Part shown: positions 25,301-38,700 of the stretch, piece after piece | Position numbering within the stretch: position 1 is the first letter of the stretch | Layout of the letters: the number at the start of each line of letters is the position of its first letter | Assembly: GCF_963675165.1 (NCBI RefSeq) | Contig: NC_087380.1 | Span: forward strand, 4,834,571 to 4,898,570 | Reading direction: 5' to 3' | From: Halichondria panicea | Taxonomy: Eukaryota > Porifera > Demospongiae > Suberitida > Halichondriidae | DNA length: 64,000 nucleotides | Notes under the pieces: generated by a model | Database searches by the model: none | What the model was told of the DNA's origin: nothing | The model's input: the letters and a program-made list of their open reading frames with translations, nothing else | Made by a program: the position numbers and the translations under genes

Positions 25301-28300
25301 GCGCATGTGCACCGAGGCATAATTACATGCGCTTACTATTATTATACACCTATAATGAATTGGCAGTTTTCCATAGACACAAGCAATTATGTTCACTGTT
25401 CACGCTTTGTTGATGGTACTTTCAAAATTTTCCGACAGCCAGGGCAAAATCATTCCCTTTTTTGGAACTCGCTTTGACATTCTACATGAAACCATTCAAT
25501 CGAGCAGTGTGTCCATCACAGCAAATAAAAAGACAGTCTCTTTCCTCTTCACAACAATATTGTTGTTTTCTGTAGAAGCTAGAAGAACCAACCACAATAC
25601 TGTCAGCACCTCCGGACATGATATCTGCGTTGCTTGCTGAACATAATATTGTATTATTCGTATCAAGAAGAACACCAATTAAAAAAATTATTTTGCCTTT
25701 GTGTAGCGCTTCCTCTAAAACTACTAAATCTCTTTCGATTCGAATACATGTAGCTAGCTATAGACATGCTAAAAGGCAGGTGTCAATTACGTATTAAATG
25801 TCATTTACCTGATAGGTTTCATGTGGTTGGGATTGTGGTAGATCTAAACTTGTTCTTCCTGAATTTAGCTAGAGTCTTCGAAATATTGGAGCAGGATTGA
25901 TTACTTCTATGGTGAATCTAAGGAAGACACTAGCTAGCTGAGACAAGCCAAAGGATGACAAAGTGAAACGCTTCACGATGCTATCTCCATAGCTGATTGC
26001 AGCACTGCATGGATATTGCAGAAAAAATGAGCATGGCTGCTTGAGTCAATTATAGTAGCCCTGCTCATTATTCTCAGCACGCTCCTGGGGGATTTTCTAG
26101 GCAACTATAGGAAACAATGGTAGCTACGCCCCTGCAATGTGTGAATAAACTTCGCCAAAACCAGCCATACATGTGCAATGTGAACATAGCACAGCACCAT
26201 CTTTCTTGGTAGCAACCCAAGGTACATGTAGCAATAGGCTGGCCCTTATAGACTGTGAATTGCAAACTTTAACACGGACAACAACAATTCCACCGCTGTT
26301 TACAACAGTTTACGGTTAAAACCAGGCCAGCCAATAAAATTTACTTATAGTCATCCAAGCTCTTATAAGCCTTCGTTATCATCTTTCGTATAAGTTTATA
26401 TCAGGATATTCAATAGGAGGTACTGAGTATGGAGTTATTAATGCAGCTGAGAAAAGTGATGGATCATCCATTGTCTGACTAAGTTTAGTTTCTTGACATA
26501 GTCGCTGTTTAACACTTTGTTCCAGCCCATCTAAGTTAGAGCATTCTCAGCCATGGATGTGCCAACTAGTATAATAACATTGCTACCGGCTGCCACTCAT
26601 GCCTTTTGCCACTCAAAATGGATAATCTCCATAGGAACTTTCACCCTACGCAGGGTGAGCACAATTTCAGATGTGGGCGTACTCTCCGTAGAATACAGTA
26701 CTGGTAAGCTCATTCATATAAATGCATATAACTCACATGTTGTGCTCTAAATTCCATATCTCAATTCGTCCTTCGCTGACACAGCCAAATATCCGGGAAT
26801 CCGAAGGTGACCAACACACATCAAATATGGATTTCTGGCAACAAATTCATATTTATTACTTTTGAGACTCCACAATGTTGGAAGTGATCACAAAAGGTTA
26901 CCTACCTGTGCAGCATGAAAACTGTGCAATGGGGTGGTGCTGTCCTGGCTCCAGAGCTTCACGCTCCAGTCAGCACTGCAACTTAAGAACAGAGTGGGAA
27001 CAAAAGGTGACCAGGTCACACGATACACAGGGCCCTGTATAAAAAAATAGGGTTAGTTATACATCTTCACAACCATTTAACTTACAGTGTGTCCAGTATA
27101 TGTCTCCAAGAATTGCTCATTGTAGGAACAAGAACATTTATGGATGTATCCCTCTTCAGTACATGCCAAGTATATGTTGGAGTCCCTGGAAGAAAAGTCA
27201 AATCCCATTCCCGGTGCATGTTGCGATATATATGCCTCCCCACCAACATTGACAGCACCAGGTTGGTTGCTTGGGACAGGGTTGCTAGGGTTAATTCTAG
27301 AAGGTGTTTGCTTGGTCTTCACTCTCTTCGACTGTTGCTTGGGTTTCACCATCCTCTTGAGTTTCATGAGCTGCATGCTTTCAAATCCTTTACGGATAGA
27401 CCATTGAAGGACCTTCCCATCAACTGAAATGGAGACCAGGTTTTCAGCCTTGTTTTCTCCCACAGCTCTTTCCTTGGCCACCCAACGTACCTGCCACACT
27501 GGAGCAGAGTGTTTGTGTAGGGCATCTCTGGGAACACAAAGTACGTATTATTCACACACGCTGAATGCATGCTAAAGTGACTGATACTGAGTAATAAGGG
27601 TCTAATTCTTGGCAGATATAATGTATAGGATATACCACACCGAAGAGGAGGATATATTGGGTGCATATCGTCCGAGTTAAGTGTGGCATATCTAACTTAT
27701 ACCACGTGACCGCAGCACTATAAAATAACCTCCCCCTAGCAACAATTCAATCCACGATGCAGGCTGCAAAAGTTGAGCAACACGTCGACTCCTACAGATG
27801 GTCAAGAGCTTTCTTGGTCCAAGCGTTGACCATTCAACGTCCCGTACTGGAGTTGCAAGCTTTTCTTGAAATGTATATCTAAACCACGCCCATGGACCCA
27901 TGGAAGCTTAACCATCTTGTTGGAGAGCAGCTTCCATATGCATGTTTCTGCCGTCGGTTTGAGTCTTAGCTAGTACCGGTCAAGCATGGCTCTTTTCTCT
28001 TTAACAAATGAAAAACAACTTGAAAACTGTGCATGCCTGGGGCTGTATGCTAATTTTCTATATTATATCGTACAGCTGTTGAGCAATGAGATCAATTAGT
28101 GGTGACGTAAGTGTGGTATATGAACATACCGTATAGCGGGTAATTTTTGTGGGGTAAAATATTCGTTATTTTCGTGGTCAAGCTGCTCTCCACGAAATTT
28201 TAACGTAGGCGTGGCTTACCGGAACATAGGAATGCAGTGCAGCCACGAGACTAAACAAAATTTTTACTTACAAAAACGATCGTTTTTCGAGTTAAACGAA

Positions 28301-31300
28301 TTTTTTACCCCACTGTACGGTAATTATTTTGCTGATTTCATTTCGAGGATATAGCCAGCGGACTTGTATATTGAACATGCATTTTCGCGGTTGAAAATTT
28401 CGGGTTTGCCGGTTGAAACCCGCAAATTCCCCTCAAAAATTACCCATCACTATACAGTACTTTTTTTCAATGTCTACGACAAAAAGTGAAGAGTGTCTCA
28501 ATAAATATAGTGTGTATCAAATGTGATACATTGTACATACATTGTACATGTATGGGGAGAGATTGTACATTTATTATTGTACCTGCTGTCCAATACTGAC
28601 TCATGTGCAGTGCCTCTTACATTAAACAACACAACGACACCATTGTACAGACCAGCCTGAAAGATACATGTACATACAGAGACTGAGTTAAACGTATCAC
28701 TCACTGCAAGTAAGTTCGGATGATTCTGGGAGAAGCTGACGGAAGTAATACCAGACGGAGCGTTGAATATTCTCTCAGGATACTGTAACACATGTATAAA
28801 AAGTAAGTTAATAAACACTGCTTTGCACCACAAATCAAAGTGGCTAGAATCCTGTTACAATGTACATGTAGTTTACCCTGGAATACATGTAGATACACGT
28901 AACAATTCAATAGTAATGCAGGTCACAATTGCTAGCTAGGAAGGGTCCAAAAAGCAGCTACTGGGTGGTCCAGTCAGATCTCACACGAAGACCAACGCCA
29001 AGATGACAAGGGAGTCATTGGTCCTATAGCTACCAAGCTTGTACATGTAGTCAATACAAGGGACGAAATTGGATAACGAACTGAGCGTGTTGCTCGGGAA
29101 TAATGTGCTGCTCGGGAATAACCGGGTTCCACTAATACATAGATATCGGAATCAGGAGGAATGTACATCCTGTGCCACACACAACATAAATCAATACCAG
29201 GCATATACATTTCGACTTAGCATTTTTTTGCACACACGTATACGTACATGTAATGTTACACAATCCAATTTTACATGTACTTCCCACCTGTGGATTTTTG
29301 AGAGACCAACAGCAGACTAGACCAGTAGAAGTGCCTCTAAAGCCGAAATCTCCATAACCTACTGCTACAATGTCCTGCAAAAGTAAAATAAAAATGAACA
29401 AAATAGGTAATGAAAGCGTTTTGCTAACAATGTTGAGTTTGTTCCATGCCATACATGTGACATTACGTCTTCTGGTGAGAGGGCATGAGAAGGACCATAA
29501 CTTCTCTAGGTGAGGATTGCTAAGTGGTAGTGATTTGATGTTGAGGGATGGAACATCCGGATCTACACATAATTGACAGGTGATTCATATACAACGTTCA
29601 TTCACTACTTACCAACAACAACTAACAACTTTCTGTAAAGAGCTTGTTTTGACTGGTATATGTTCTGCGTAACCGCTCTTTCCATCATCCTCAGATTGTC
29701 TCTCAAGTTATTACTCTAAACACAGTGTAAATATTTGTATGCAATACACACACATCACTCACCTTTAGAATTGGGTGGTCACTAGGAAGAGTAGGATCAA
29801 AAATGTTGTCTTTCTCACTCTTCTTACTAGGATGTGTTAATCCAACGCTGGCTTCTGTTATGATGCTGGCTAAGAACACAGACTCTCCTATAGTTATGCA
29901 CATGAGAATGACACTACCAGCATGCACCATATGTAAGATAGCTAGCTAGACCACACCTGGCATTGTAGAGTCCATCTGCTGGCCCATGGCAGTGGGAGCT
30001 CTATGTGAGGTCCCACTCACCATCCTGCTAGTGGCCCTACTGCTCAGTTCCTCTAAGGTCTCCTCATCACTTTTACCTGGCAGTAAGTACAGTAAGTACA
30101 GAGAAAATAATATGTACCGTATGTACAGTGTACATAGCTATAGTAGTTCTACTGTACGTGTATTTTGCATAGTCATTGTGCTACATGTTCAAATGCATAG
30201 GAGGAAACGTGTATGCATCTCATTATACTATAATTATACATGTACATGTACATGTAATGTACGTACCCTCAGCTTGCTTTAAGGCCTCGTACATGTCATA
30301 CATGTCCCATGTTGTTGCAGTGCTACCAGCATCCTAGCAAACAAATTTGAAATGAGCCGATGTTTAGAGTACACTGTACGTAGAAATGCAACATACCATT
30401 TTAACAACATCTTCAGTTTGGTTTTGTTTGATCTTCAGGTCATTGTTGATGGTTTGCATACTCCGCTCTGAAAAGCGGTCATTGCCTGCTCTGGTCCCAA
30501 CAAGCTGAAAAGGTGTAAATGTACAGCCATGTATGTTTTAAAACACTAGTCATGCAGTTACTTAATGAGTCTAACAGCTAAACCACTCACTCGCAGGTGT
30601 TTTAAAAACCAGAGTTACAACAAACTACAAGAGATAAAAGTCCACTTATCCTAGCAAGCTATAACCTGTCACTGGAAGTCCCTGTGTCACCTAAAAAGCA
30701 GGATATTATTCACCATGCTGTAGTTTAAAACTACCTTTATCGCAAATTAAGCAACTGGGTGGAATAAGTCCTTGATTAACCTACATGTAGTATGTGCGTG
30801 AAAACGGTAGCGTTTTATAATATACTGCGTTTATTGCGCGTTGTATACATTTTATATGTACATGTACAATGTAACACTACATACTAAAGCACTGCAGGTA
30901 CTGATACCTTGGTGGAGGCGAACCTTTTTTACGACATGACGTTACCATGCACACTACCAATCAATAAAAAGTTCCGTTTCGTTGTGTAAATGCACCGTTC
31001 CCGTTTTAATGAACCCATTATGCAAAACGCTACCGTTTACACGTACAAATTAAATTGCTGAGTGAGCAGATTCGTTAACTTGAGATCCTATTAGTTACAC
31101 AATGGAGATGCTATTTTGCAACAATGCACAGTGCACCCTTTCCCAAGTTATTCTTGGTCTTGCATCAGCCACAAGACTTCCATAGTCATCTGTGACCTAG
31201 AATGACCATTTTTGAAGATCATTGTCTCTTCTCAAGTGCTACATCTACATGCATGTTCTGACTGTCTGGGTATATATAATACATGCAGGGCTGCATTGAG

Positions 31301-32757
31301 GGGAGGGCGAGCGGAGTAATTCGCCCCCCCTTAGGATCTGGCAGATTTATTTGTACCGCTATAATTCTGATGACTTCGCCCCTCCTACATTTTTAATTAG
31401 CCCAATTCGCCCCCCCCTGATCCAAAATCCTGCATGCAGTCCTGACATGTAGCTAGATCATTGTACAAATCATACAGTACATGTATCATTGTGCAACAAT
31501 AAAATTCAACTGTTCATGATGACATCACCACTTCTTCCATTCCGTTTTTAGGGAGGTGGTCCGTTCTGCATCTGGTTTATTAACGCTATCGTTTACACGT
31601 GCGTTTTAAAAAGTAACTTTTTATTGATTGGTACTGTACAATTGAACATATTTGCATGCATGGAATGGTACAAAAGAGTGGAAAATGATTGACCCAGTTG
31701 ATGCCAAACGTAAGTCTATCATTTATGGCTAGCTGCAGCTCTCATAAAACAGTGCTGCAATTTGTAGTCTAACTATACTAGGGTAGTTATAGCCACTAAA
31801 AAAAAGGCGCTCAATGCAGAGCTACATTGTCAACAGATTTTAATTGCTACGCACGAGTGTCAAGAGACTGAGATGGCCCTCAAAGTAAGCAAAACTAGCC
31901 CATAATTCAAGATGAATTTACAAATTCGAAAAGTGGCTAGAAGCCTATAGAGGCTAGCTATTACTTGTACCTGAATAGAAATGGTAGAGCAGTAATAGAT
32001 CTACGTACACCACACACAAGCAAAATAATGAACAAGGTGTTTAAAATACCTTTCGATAACTTTCATTAAGCCTTTTGACCTCGTCAGATTCAGGTGAGTC
32101 CAGAGCCACACATGTACCCGGAATGTCCAGCATCCAGATTGTCTTGGTTTCTGATAGAGTGATGGTCACCTACATTGTGCAAGAAACTAAAGTTATGCCA
32201 CACACTAGGTACCACTACAATATACATGTAGTCAAGCACTAGCTGTTCTTGCAGCATTTTCAAAGTTACAATGTACTTACATCCAGGTCCAAATTAATTT
32301 CAGTCAACTTCCTTGGAATGGTTATTGCTGTAAAAATACAGGTACATGTATGTATATCACCACTTAAAAACCTTATGCTGCAGCATTTATAATTTATGCA
32401 TAATTATATGTGCAGGATAACTGTCATGGAATAATGTTACGTGTAAGTATTGCGGACCCCTATCGTCCAACCGTAATTATTTCCTTGTTTGAAATGTGCT
32501 AATTGCTCTGTACATACATGTGCGGTTGATAACACGTCTGATCTAGTGAGTGCAATGAATAATGTTAGCAGCAGTTGGTCATAGACACTGACGAAATGTA
32601 ATCCCGTAGTTAGGCCCTCCCTTCTCTCTATTAATGGGCTCCCTGGTTGTACAACCAATACGTGTAGATGAAAGACTAGCAGTAACTAACAGGCCAAAAC
32701 TAAATAGCACCAGGGGTGACACCACACACACGCACGCACGCACGCACGCACGCACAC

Positions 32758-32798
<41 letters not shown>

Positions 32799-35700
32799 AC
32801 ACGCACGCACGCACGCACACACACACACACACACACGTGCACACATACATGTATACTACCGTTTTGCACATAAACAACAATGGTGCAAAATACTTTACTT
32901 TCGAGGAGCAAAAATTCAGTGGTTTTCGCGGCTTTACCACAAAATGTATGCTCCTCGAAAATGTGGATAATCATTGTTTACTTCCGGTACTGTAGAAACT
33001 GGATTATTAGCGCATACGCTCATGGGGTAAATAAATGTAGCAGAGCTCTATACACTTATATTTGTGAATGCGCCTATAATGCAGTCATTTTCGAGCCCCA
33101 CCCAGTAACCGGATGTCTGTGATGAGAGCTAGTCTGGGGGCCAGACCTAATAGCTTGGGGGCAAAATCAAATAGAGCTACATGTAGGATTAGGTCTGGAG
33201 ACTCTTGCAGCAATTCCGTGTGCTCTAGCGCGGAATGTAGCCAGAGCCAATGAAATGCATCAGAGGAGGATCGTCAAGGTCAAAAGGTTTCAATCATAAA
33301 GCTGCTTCCGGAGGACTTTAATTGAATTCCACTCGTCTACTCTTCCTTCACTATCTCCAATTCAAGTGGAGCTACAATGTAGCTGAGTGGAATTTAATTA
33401 AAATCCACCAGAAGCAGCTTTATAATTGACCTTGACGATCCTCGATCCCTCTGGAAATGCATATCCTACATTGTATGTCATGTGATTTTTAACCCAATGA
33501 AATGCGAATATTGCCTCTGTGGAATTTGGATTACAGCCAATGGAATTTGGATACAGCGATGAAATGAGAGTATTGCTTGCTACATCTACTCCTTTTTTAC
33601 AACCTCCAATATCACAAGTCTCTAACTAATTGATATTCCACAAGCACACAGAAGTGCTGCAAAAGTCTCCAGACCTCTTTCTCCTCTTCCCCCTCCCCCC
33701 TCTGAGAAAAGGTCTGGCCCCCAGACTAGATGAGAGCTGACTCGTAAGCTAGCTAGAAAGTGAGCAAGCAAGGCAAGCAGGCAACCCTAGCTGGATCTAT
33801 TAGTTCTCACTCTGGCAGCTAAAAATAGATGCGCTCTAGCTAATTACATGTATTAAGTAGAGTAGCAACAGATTTTACTACACACAACTCTGAGAAAACA
33901 TCCAATTACTTGCACCTGCATTGCAACGGTAGAGCATCAGCAGTAAAACGCGCACACAGACTACCGTATAGTAATACATGTACATGTACCTCACCTGCAC
34001 ATGCACACTAGAGGCATGCTGAAATTCAGTGTTCACTGATGTAAAAGCTGTGGCCAGACTTTGAGAATGGGATTGCTGAAAAAGTAGTGCATGGTACAAT
34101 GTACGTACATGTAGGCCAGAGGACTAGGATCACAGATCACAGCAGAATAAGCAAGCCTAGATAGTGTCGTCTGATTCATTGTTAGACTCATCTTCTGATT
34201 CATCGTTAGACTCATCTTCTGATTCATCATTAAGACTGAGACTGACGAGAGACTAGAAAGTAGATGGAGGAAGCAAATGAAGCACGTGTATAATTATACT
34301 ATACCCTTGCGTAAATAAACTGCACTTGTGGCCCGTGATATTTCATTGATAGCTAGCAGTTACCATACATAATGCATTATGTTATAGTTATAACACGGGC
34401 ACGAGGGATGTATGGAATATATTGCACTGAAGCACGAGGGCGCCAGCCCCGAGGGCTGAGTGCAATATATGCCATGCAGCCCGAGTGCACGTGTTATAAC
34501 TAGTTTATATCCCGAGGGCATAGCAACATAACACTGTCCTAGTAACACAATATAAACAGCACAAAAAAGACAGAGACAACTCTAGACACAGCTCCATCTC
34601 TTCTCTCTTCTAGACGCCAGTATCTGCAGCGTATAAGATTGGCATGACCGACGAATGGCTTGACACAAAATTGTTGGAGTTTCAACTGAAATCTGCAAAA
34701 CAGCCCCACCCCACTTCTGGTGCTGCAAAACAGCCCCGCCCCACTTACTGCTGCAAAGAAACAGCCCCACCCCACTACTCAGTAAATACATGGTATTAGC
34801 TAGCTGCTGGTCTACGCTCGGCCTCATAACCAAGCCAAGAAAGCTCGCTTCTACACTGCTGCAAAACAGCTCATGCCCCCAGCAAAAAGAGCCACTTCTA
34901 GTGCTACGGTGAAGCAGAATTGACATGCATCACGATGTCGAGGACTAGGTCGATCTAGGAACACAGAATCTTCCACAAAATGAATCTTGGACAATTTTAA
35001 AACCTGGATGGTTGCAAGAAGAAACTCCAGCAGTGCTGAACGTTCATTCCTGCATGGCTGGACATACTTTGATACTCATGCGTATTAATTTAATTTTAAT
35101 TTAATTGTCTGTCTAATTGCCAGAGGGGCGTTTTGCGGTCAGTGCATTATGACTTTGCAGTCAGTGCAATATGTGACCATAGATAATAGAGCACAGAAAG
35201 GGATTGGAAACGTAATGATATTCATAGCATTCTTGGTTCATATGCGTGTCTCCATCACGTGACCAATTAATGGTGGGGATTTAATAGAGTTACATGACAG
35301 GTGGCAATGGTTTAATATTCCTATGGCAAGCAGCAAGCTAGTCTCCAGGCGCAGGCTAGGCAGAAACAGTCACTGGTAGTACTGCAGCAAGTGAGCTTGA
35401 TTACCAATATCTGTGGAAAAAAATTGTGGCAGTGCTTGCTCAGGGCCAGGGAGACTTAAATCTCAAACTGTGATCGATGTTTCAAGGTGCAGCTCAGGAG
35501 TTGGCCAAGATTGAAATAAATGAGAAGAACACCATTACTACTTTGTTCGATGTATGACGGCACTAATAAATATCTAGACTGGATGTCAGCAAGAGATGGA
35601 ACTTGTGAACAATAGCAATAACAAAATTGTTACCATTAAGTTTACCTTTTCTGATACGGAATCATTGTGATCATTGTGTATGTGTGCACTGTTGGGCTGG

Positions 35701-38700
35701 TTTTGAGCCTTTAAGACCCTAGTCGGTGCCTTTCAGCATTATTACATTTAATTTACCAAACGTAAACTGTCTATGTTCCATCAGTATTACCTACACATAC
35801 ATACGTACATGTACATGCAGGACATTTTAATGTTGTGATCTCTCAGAGTATTTATATGTTAATCTTTATTAACCATGCATTTCTACAACCACTTCTTAGC
35901 AAATGAGACTCCTTAACACTTGTTCTTAATCATTTGCAAGGTCAGGAAAACTCCACACAGCAACCAATGATTCTGCACTGATTTACTGTTACAACTGGTC
36001 CTTAAACATGTATTTGGACTAATCAACAAGACAGTGCAACACAGTGCTGTCAAATGAACCTACTCTTGTTTCTAAAAATGTACAGAAAACTTTAATAAAG
36101 TTCTAAAAACTCCACAAGTATATTGTAACACTTTGACTCTCTACTAACCTTTCTTCATAGAGGTTTTCCTGCAGAAAACAGAGATTTAACACTGGTATAG
36201 CACACATAAGATGATTGCGGGGGTGGCTACACAGTTTTGTGGTCTAAAGCAGATTCATAGCCATCCAATTGTCAAAAGAGTAGAATAGTAAACAAACAAT
36301 TAACACTTGTAACCGCGAGACACGCATATGACACAGCTGCAAGATGTCACTATGTGGGTTGTATACTGGGTCACGTGAACGTTTCCAATCCCTGTCTCTA
36401 TTATCTATGATGTGACAGGGCCTAGGAAAACCCCCCTTAACGCGGCACTAATTAAATTAGGCTATAGGTCAATTTAGTAGAAATGAAAAACATGGGCAAA
36501 AATTTTTTTTTTCACAGGTGCTAACTTCAGCCCTTCCTCTACCTACCTGTAAAAATTTGGCTCTCTACAAAGCTTTAAACAGGTCAAGCGCAGACTTTGA
36601 AGAAACTCACCGAACGTTCATTTTTTACAATGAAATTTACTGTCTACGTGAGGGGAAATTCCCTGGGAATTTCCCTATTATTGTTAATTATTTTTAACAA
36701 AAAAAAAATTACAACTTGTACAGGACTATTTCATCAGCCCAGTACTTACAATCATCAAGAGGAGCCAGGTATATTATAGCTCCACTTCTTAACAAACATA
36801 ATTTAGCAACAGAAATTCATTAGAAAGAGCAGCTATCTAGCTAGCTAGCTTGGCGCAGATCCACTCTTGTTTCTTTAGATGTATGTATCCCGTGCCACTT
36901 GTCTTCATAAACCCTCCATAACAACCTACAGATAAGTAGTAAGTTAAGATAGACACAATATCAATGTCACTTACATTCTAGCCAATAGACTATTGTTTCT
37001 CAGGCCTCCGACACTCGCAACAACCTGGGGGAACCATCCATATAAATGTTATAGGACAATTTCACAGGGTTTCCTGGGCTCTCCAAGATGTGATCACTCA
37101 TCCCATCAGGCCTGCTAATACTAAGCACAATGGCAGTGATACCAATACTAAATTAAAGGAGGAAAGCTTCTTGTAAGGCTAATAATAAGTTGGATCTAGC
37201 ATATAGACGAATACTAAGTGAAAGGCCACCTATAATAGATCAGACAGGCTTCCTTTAAGCTTTATGAAGAACAGAGACACTTTTTGTAGGCTCCATACAA
37301 GTGAGCGATCTATTATAAGACTGATACATGACACAGAAAGTAAGTACAAGCTGATAACAAGACATGAAAGCTTACCATTGGAGCGACGGGAGTCTTTGTC
37401 TTTTTATTTCTTCAAAGATCCTTCCTAGATGCCAAGCAATCCAGCTACATAGCTATACTAGCTAGCTAGAGAGTCCTAGAATGCCTAGCCTTCATCTAAC
37501 TAACTTGTCCTCTCCAGAAAATCTTTTACTAAGCTTTATGAGTATACGGAAGTGCCCGGAAATCAATAATTGAACTTCAATTATTCATGAAGTTTGAGCG
37601 TCATTTACTCAAGAGGGCGTTGCAATACTTCGTAGCGTTCCCTCGAACATATCTCCGGATAGAAAATAGCTAGGAGGTCGATCTTGGTATCATTTTGAAG
37701 CTTAGAGAACGCTTTATCCGATTCAACAATAAAAATAAACTTGGGTACACCCGCGTTAAGGGGTGTTTTCCTAGGCCCTGTCACATATGACTTTCAGCAG
37801 TGCAATATGCTTCATATTGCACTTGGCAACAACGTAGCAACGGGATATAAACTAAACTATAAAGAATGAACAAGATTAAAGCCACATGATAGTGAATCTG
37901 AACATGGAAACGTACAGTACATGTACACACTGTTCACCCAGCATGTTGTTAAACTTGCACGTGAAATGGGCGTACATGCGTAGCGATTTTATAGCAGTCA
38001 CTTAATTACGTACTACGCACACATTACGAAAACGATACAGGAATTTTTTTATTGACCGCTACTGTAAGAGCTTTGAGCACCCTGAGCACTTACACACACC
38101 GATAGATGTGCACTAGCTGAGAGTATAATTGCTGGATACCCCACTGATGCAGTGTAGAAGTGCACTGCATGAGAGTGTATAATTGTATAATTATGTGCAA
38201 TTGCTAGTTATTCGCATCACCACATACATGTACATATACACACGCGTCACACTCATTAAAATTAATTTCTGTGAGGAAACTTAGCACATGTAGCATGTAG
38301 ATATCAAACCTACCCGTTAGAGATATGTCCTGCTTTTGATTGGAAGTTGCTCTGGCAGTGATCAACTCCTCACCTACTGAGTCCCTCATACTCATTGTAC
38401 CGAGGTCTGTCACACTGCTACTAAACACTGACCTGAGTCCAACACAAGCAAAAAGTACATAACGACAACAAACGATTACATGGCCTAGCTGGCAGTGATT
38501 ATGATAAAGATGTACAGACAAAATTTATTTTCGTATCGGAGAATGATGGACATCCATAAATTTGACAGTTTTTTTGTAACAATTATTCTGAGAAGTCAAT
38601 GCCATTGTGTAAATATTGCAAAATTAATTTTTGCATGTCACTGTGGGCGTGGTATTTGAAAGCAGATACACGTACGTACGAAGGTTCATAGAGCCTTCAA

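Larger units (their letters stand above)
34501..37854. repeat. outer inverted-repeat element containing nested insertions
   Basis: AGTTTATATCCCG near 34502 and its inverse CGGGATATAAACT near 37841 form the outer ends, each followed inward by a TAGCAAC-like word. GCAATATG blocks on both sides of the nested elements (35167-35174 and about 37802-37810) support one disrupted host element. It lies in DNAI4 intron 5. Confidence 0.55.

Noticed and set aside
32634-32974. Overlapping open frames of Thr-His and Cys-Val repeats
   Set aside because: They are produced by the AC/ACGC microsatellite and have no other coding signal.
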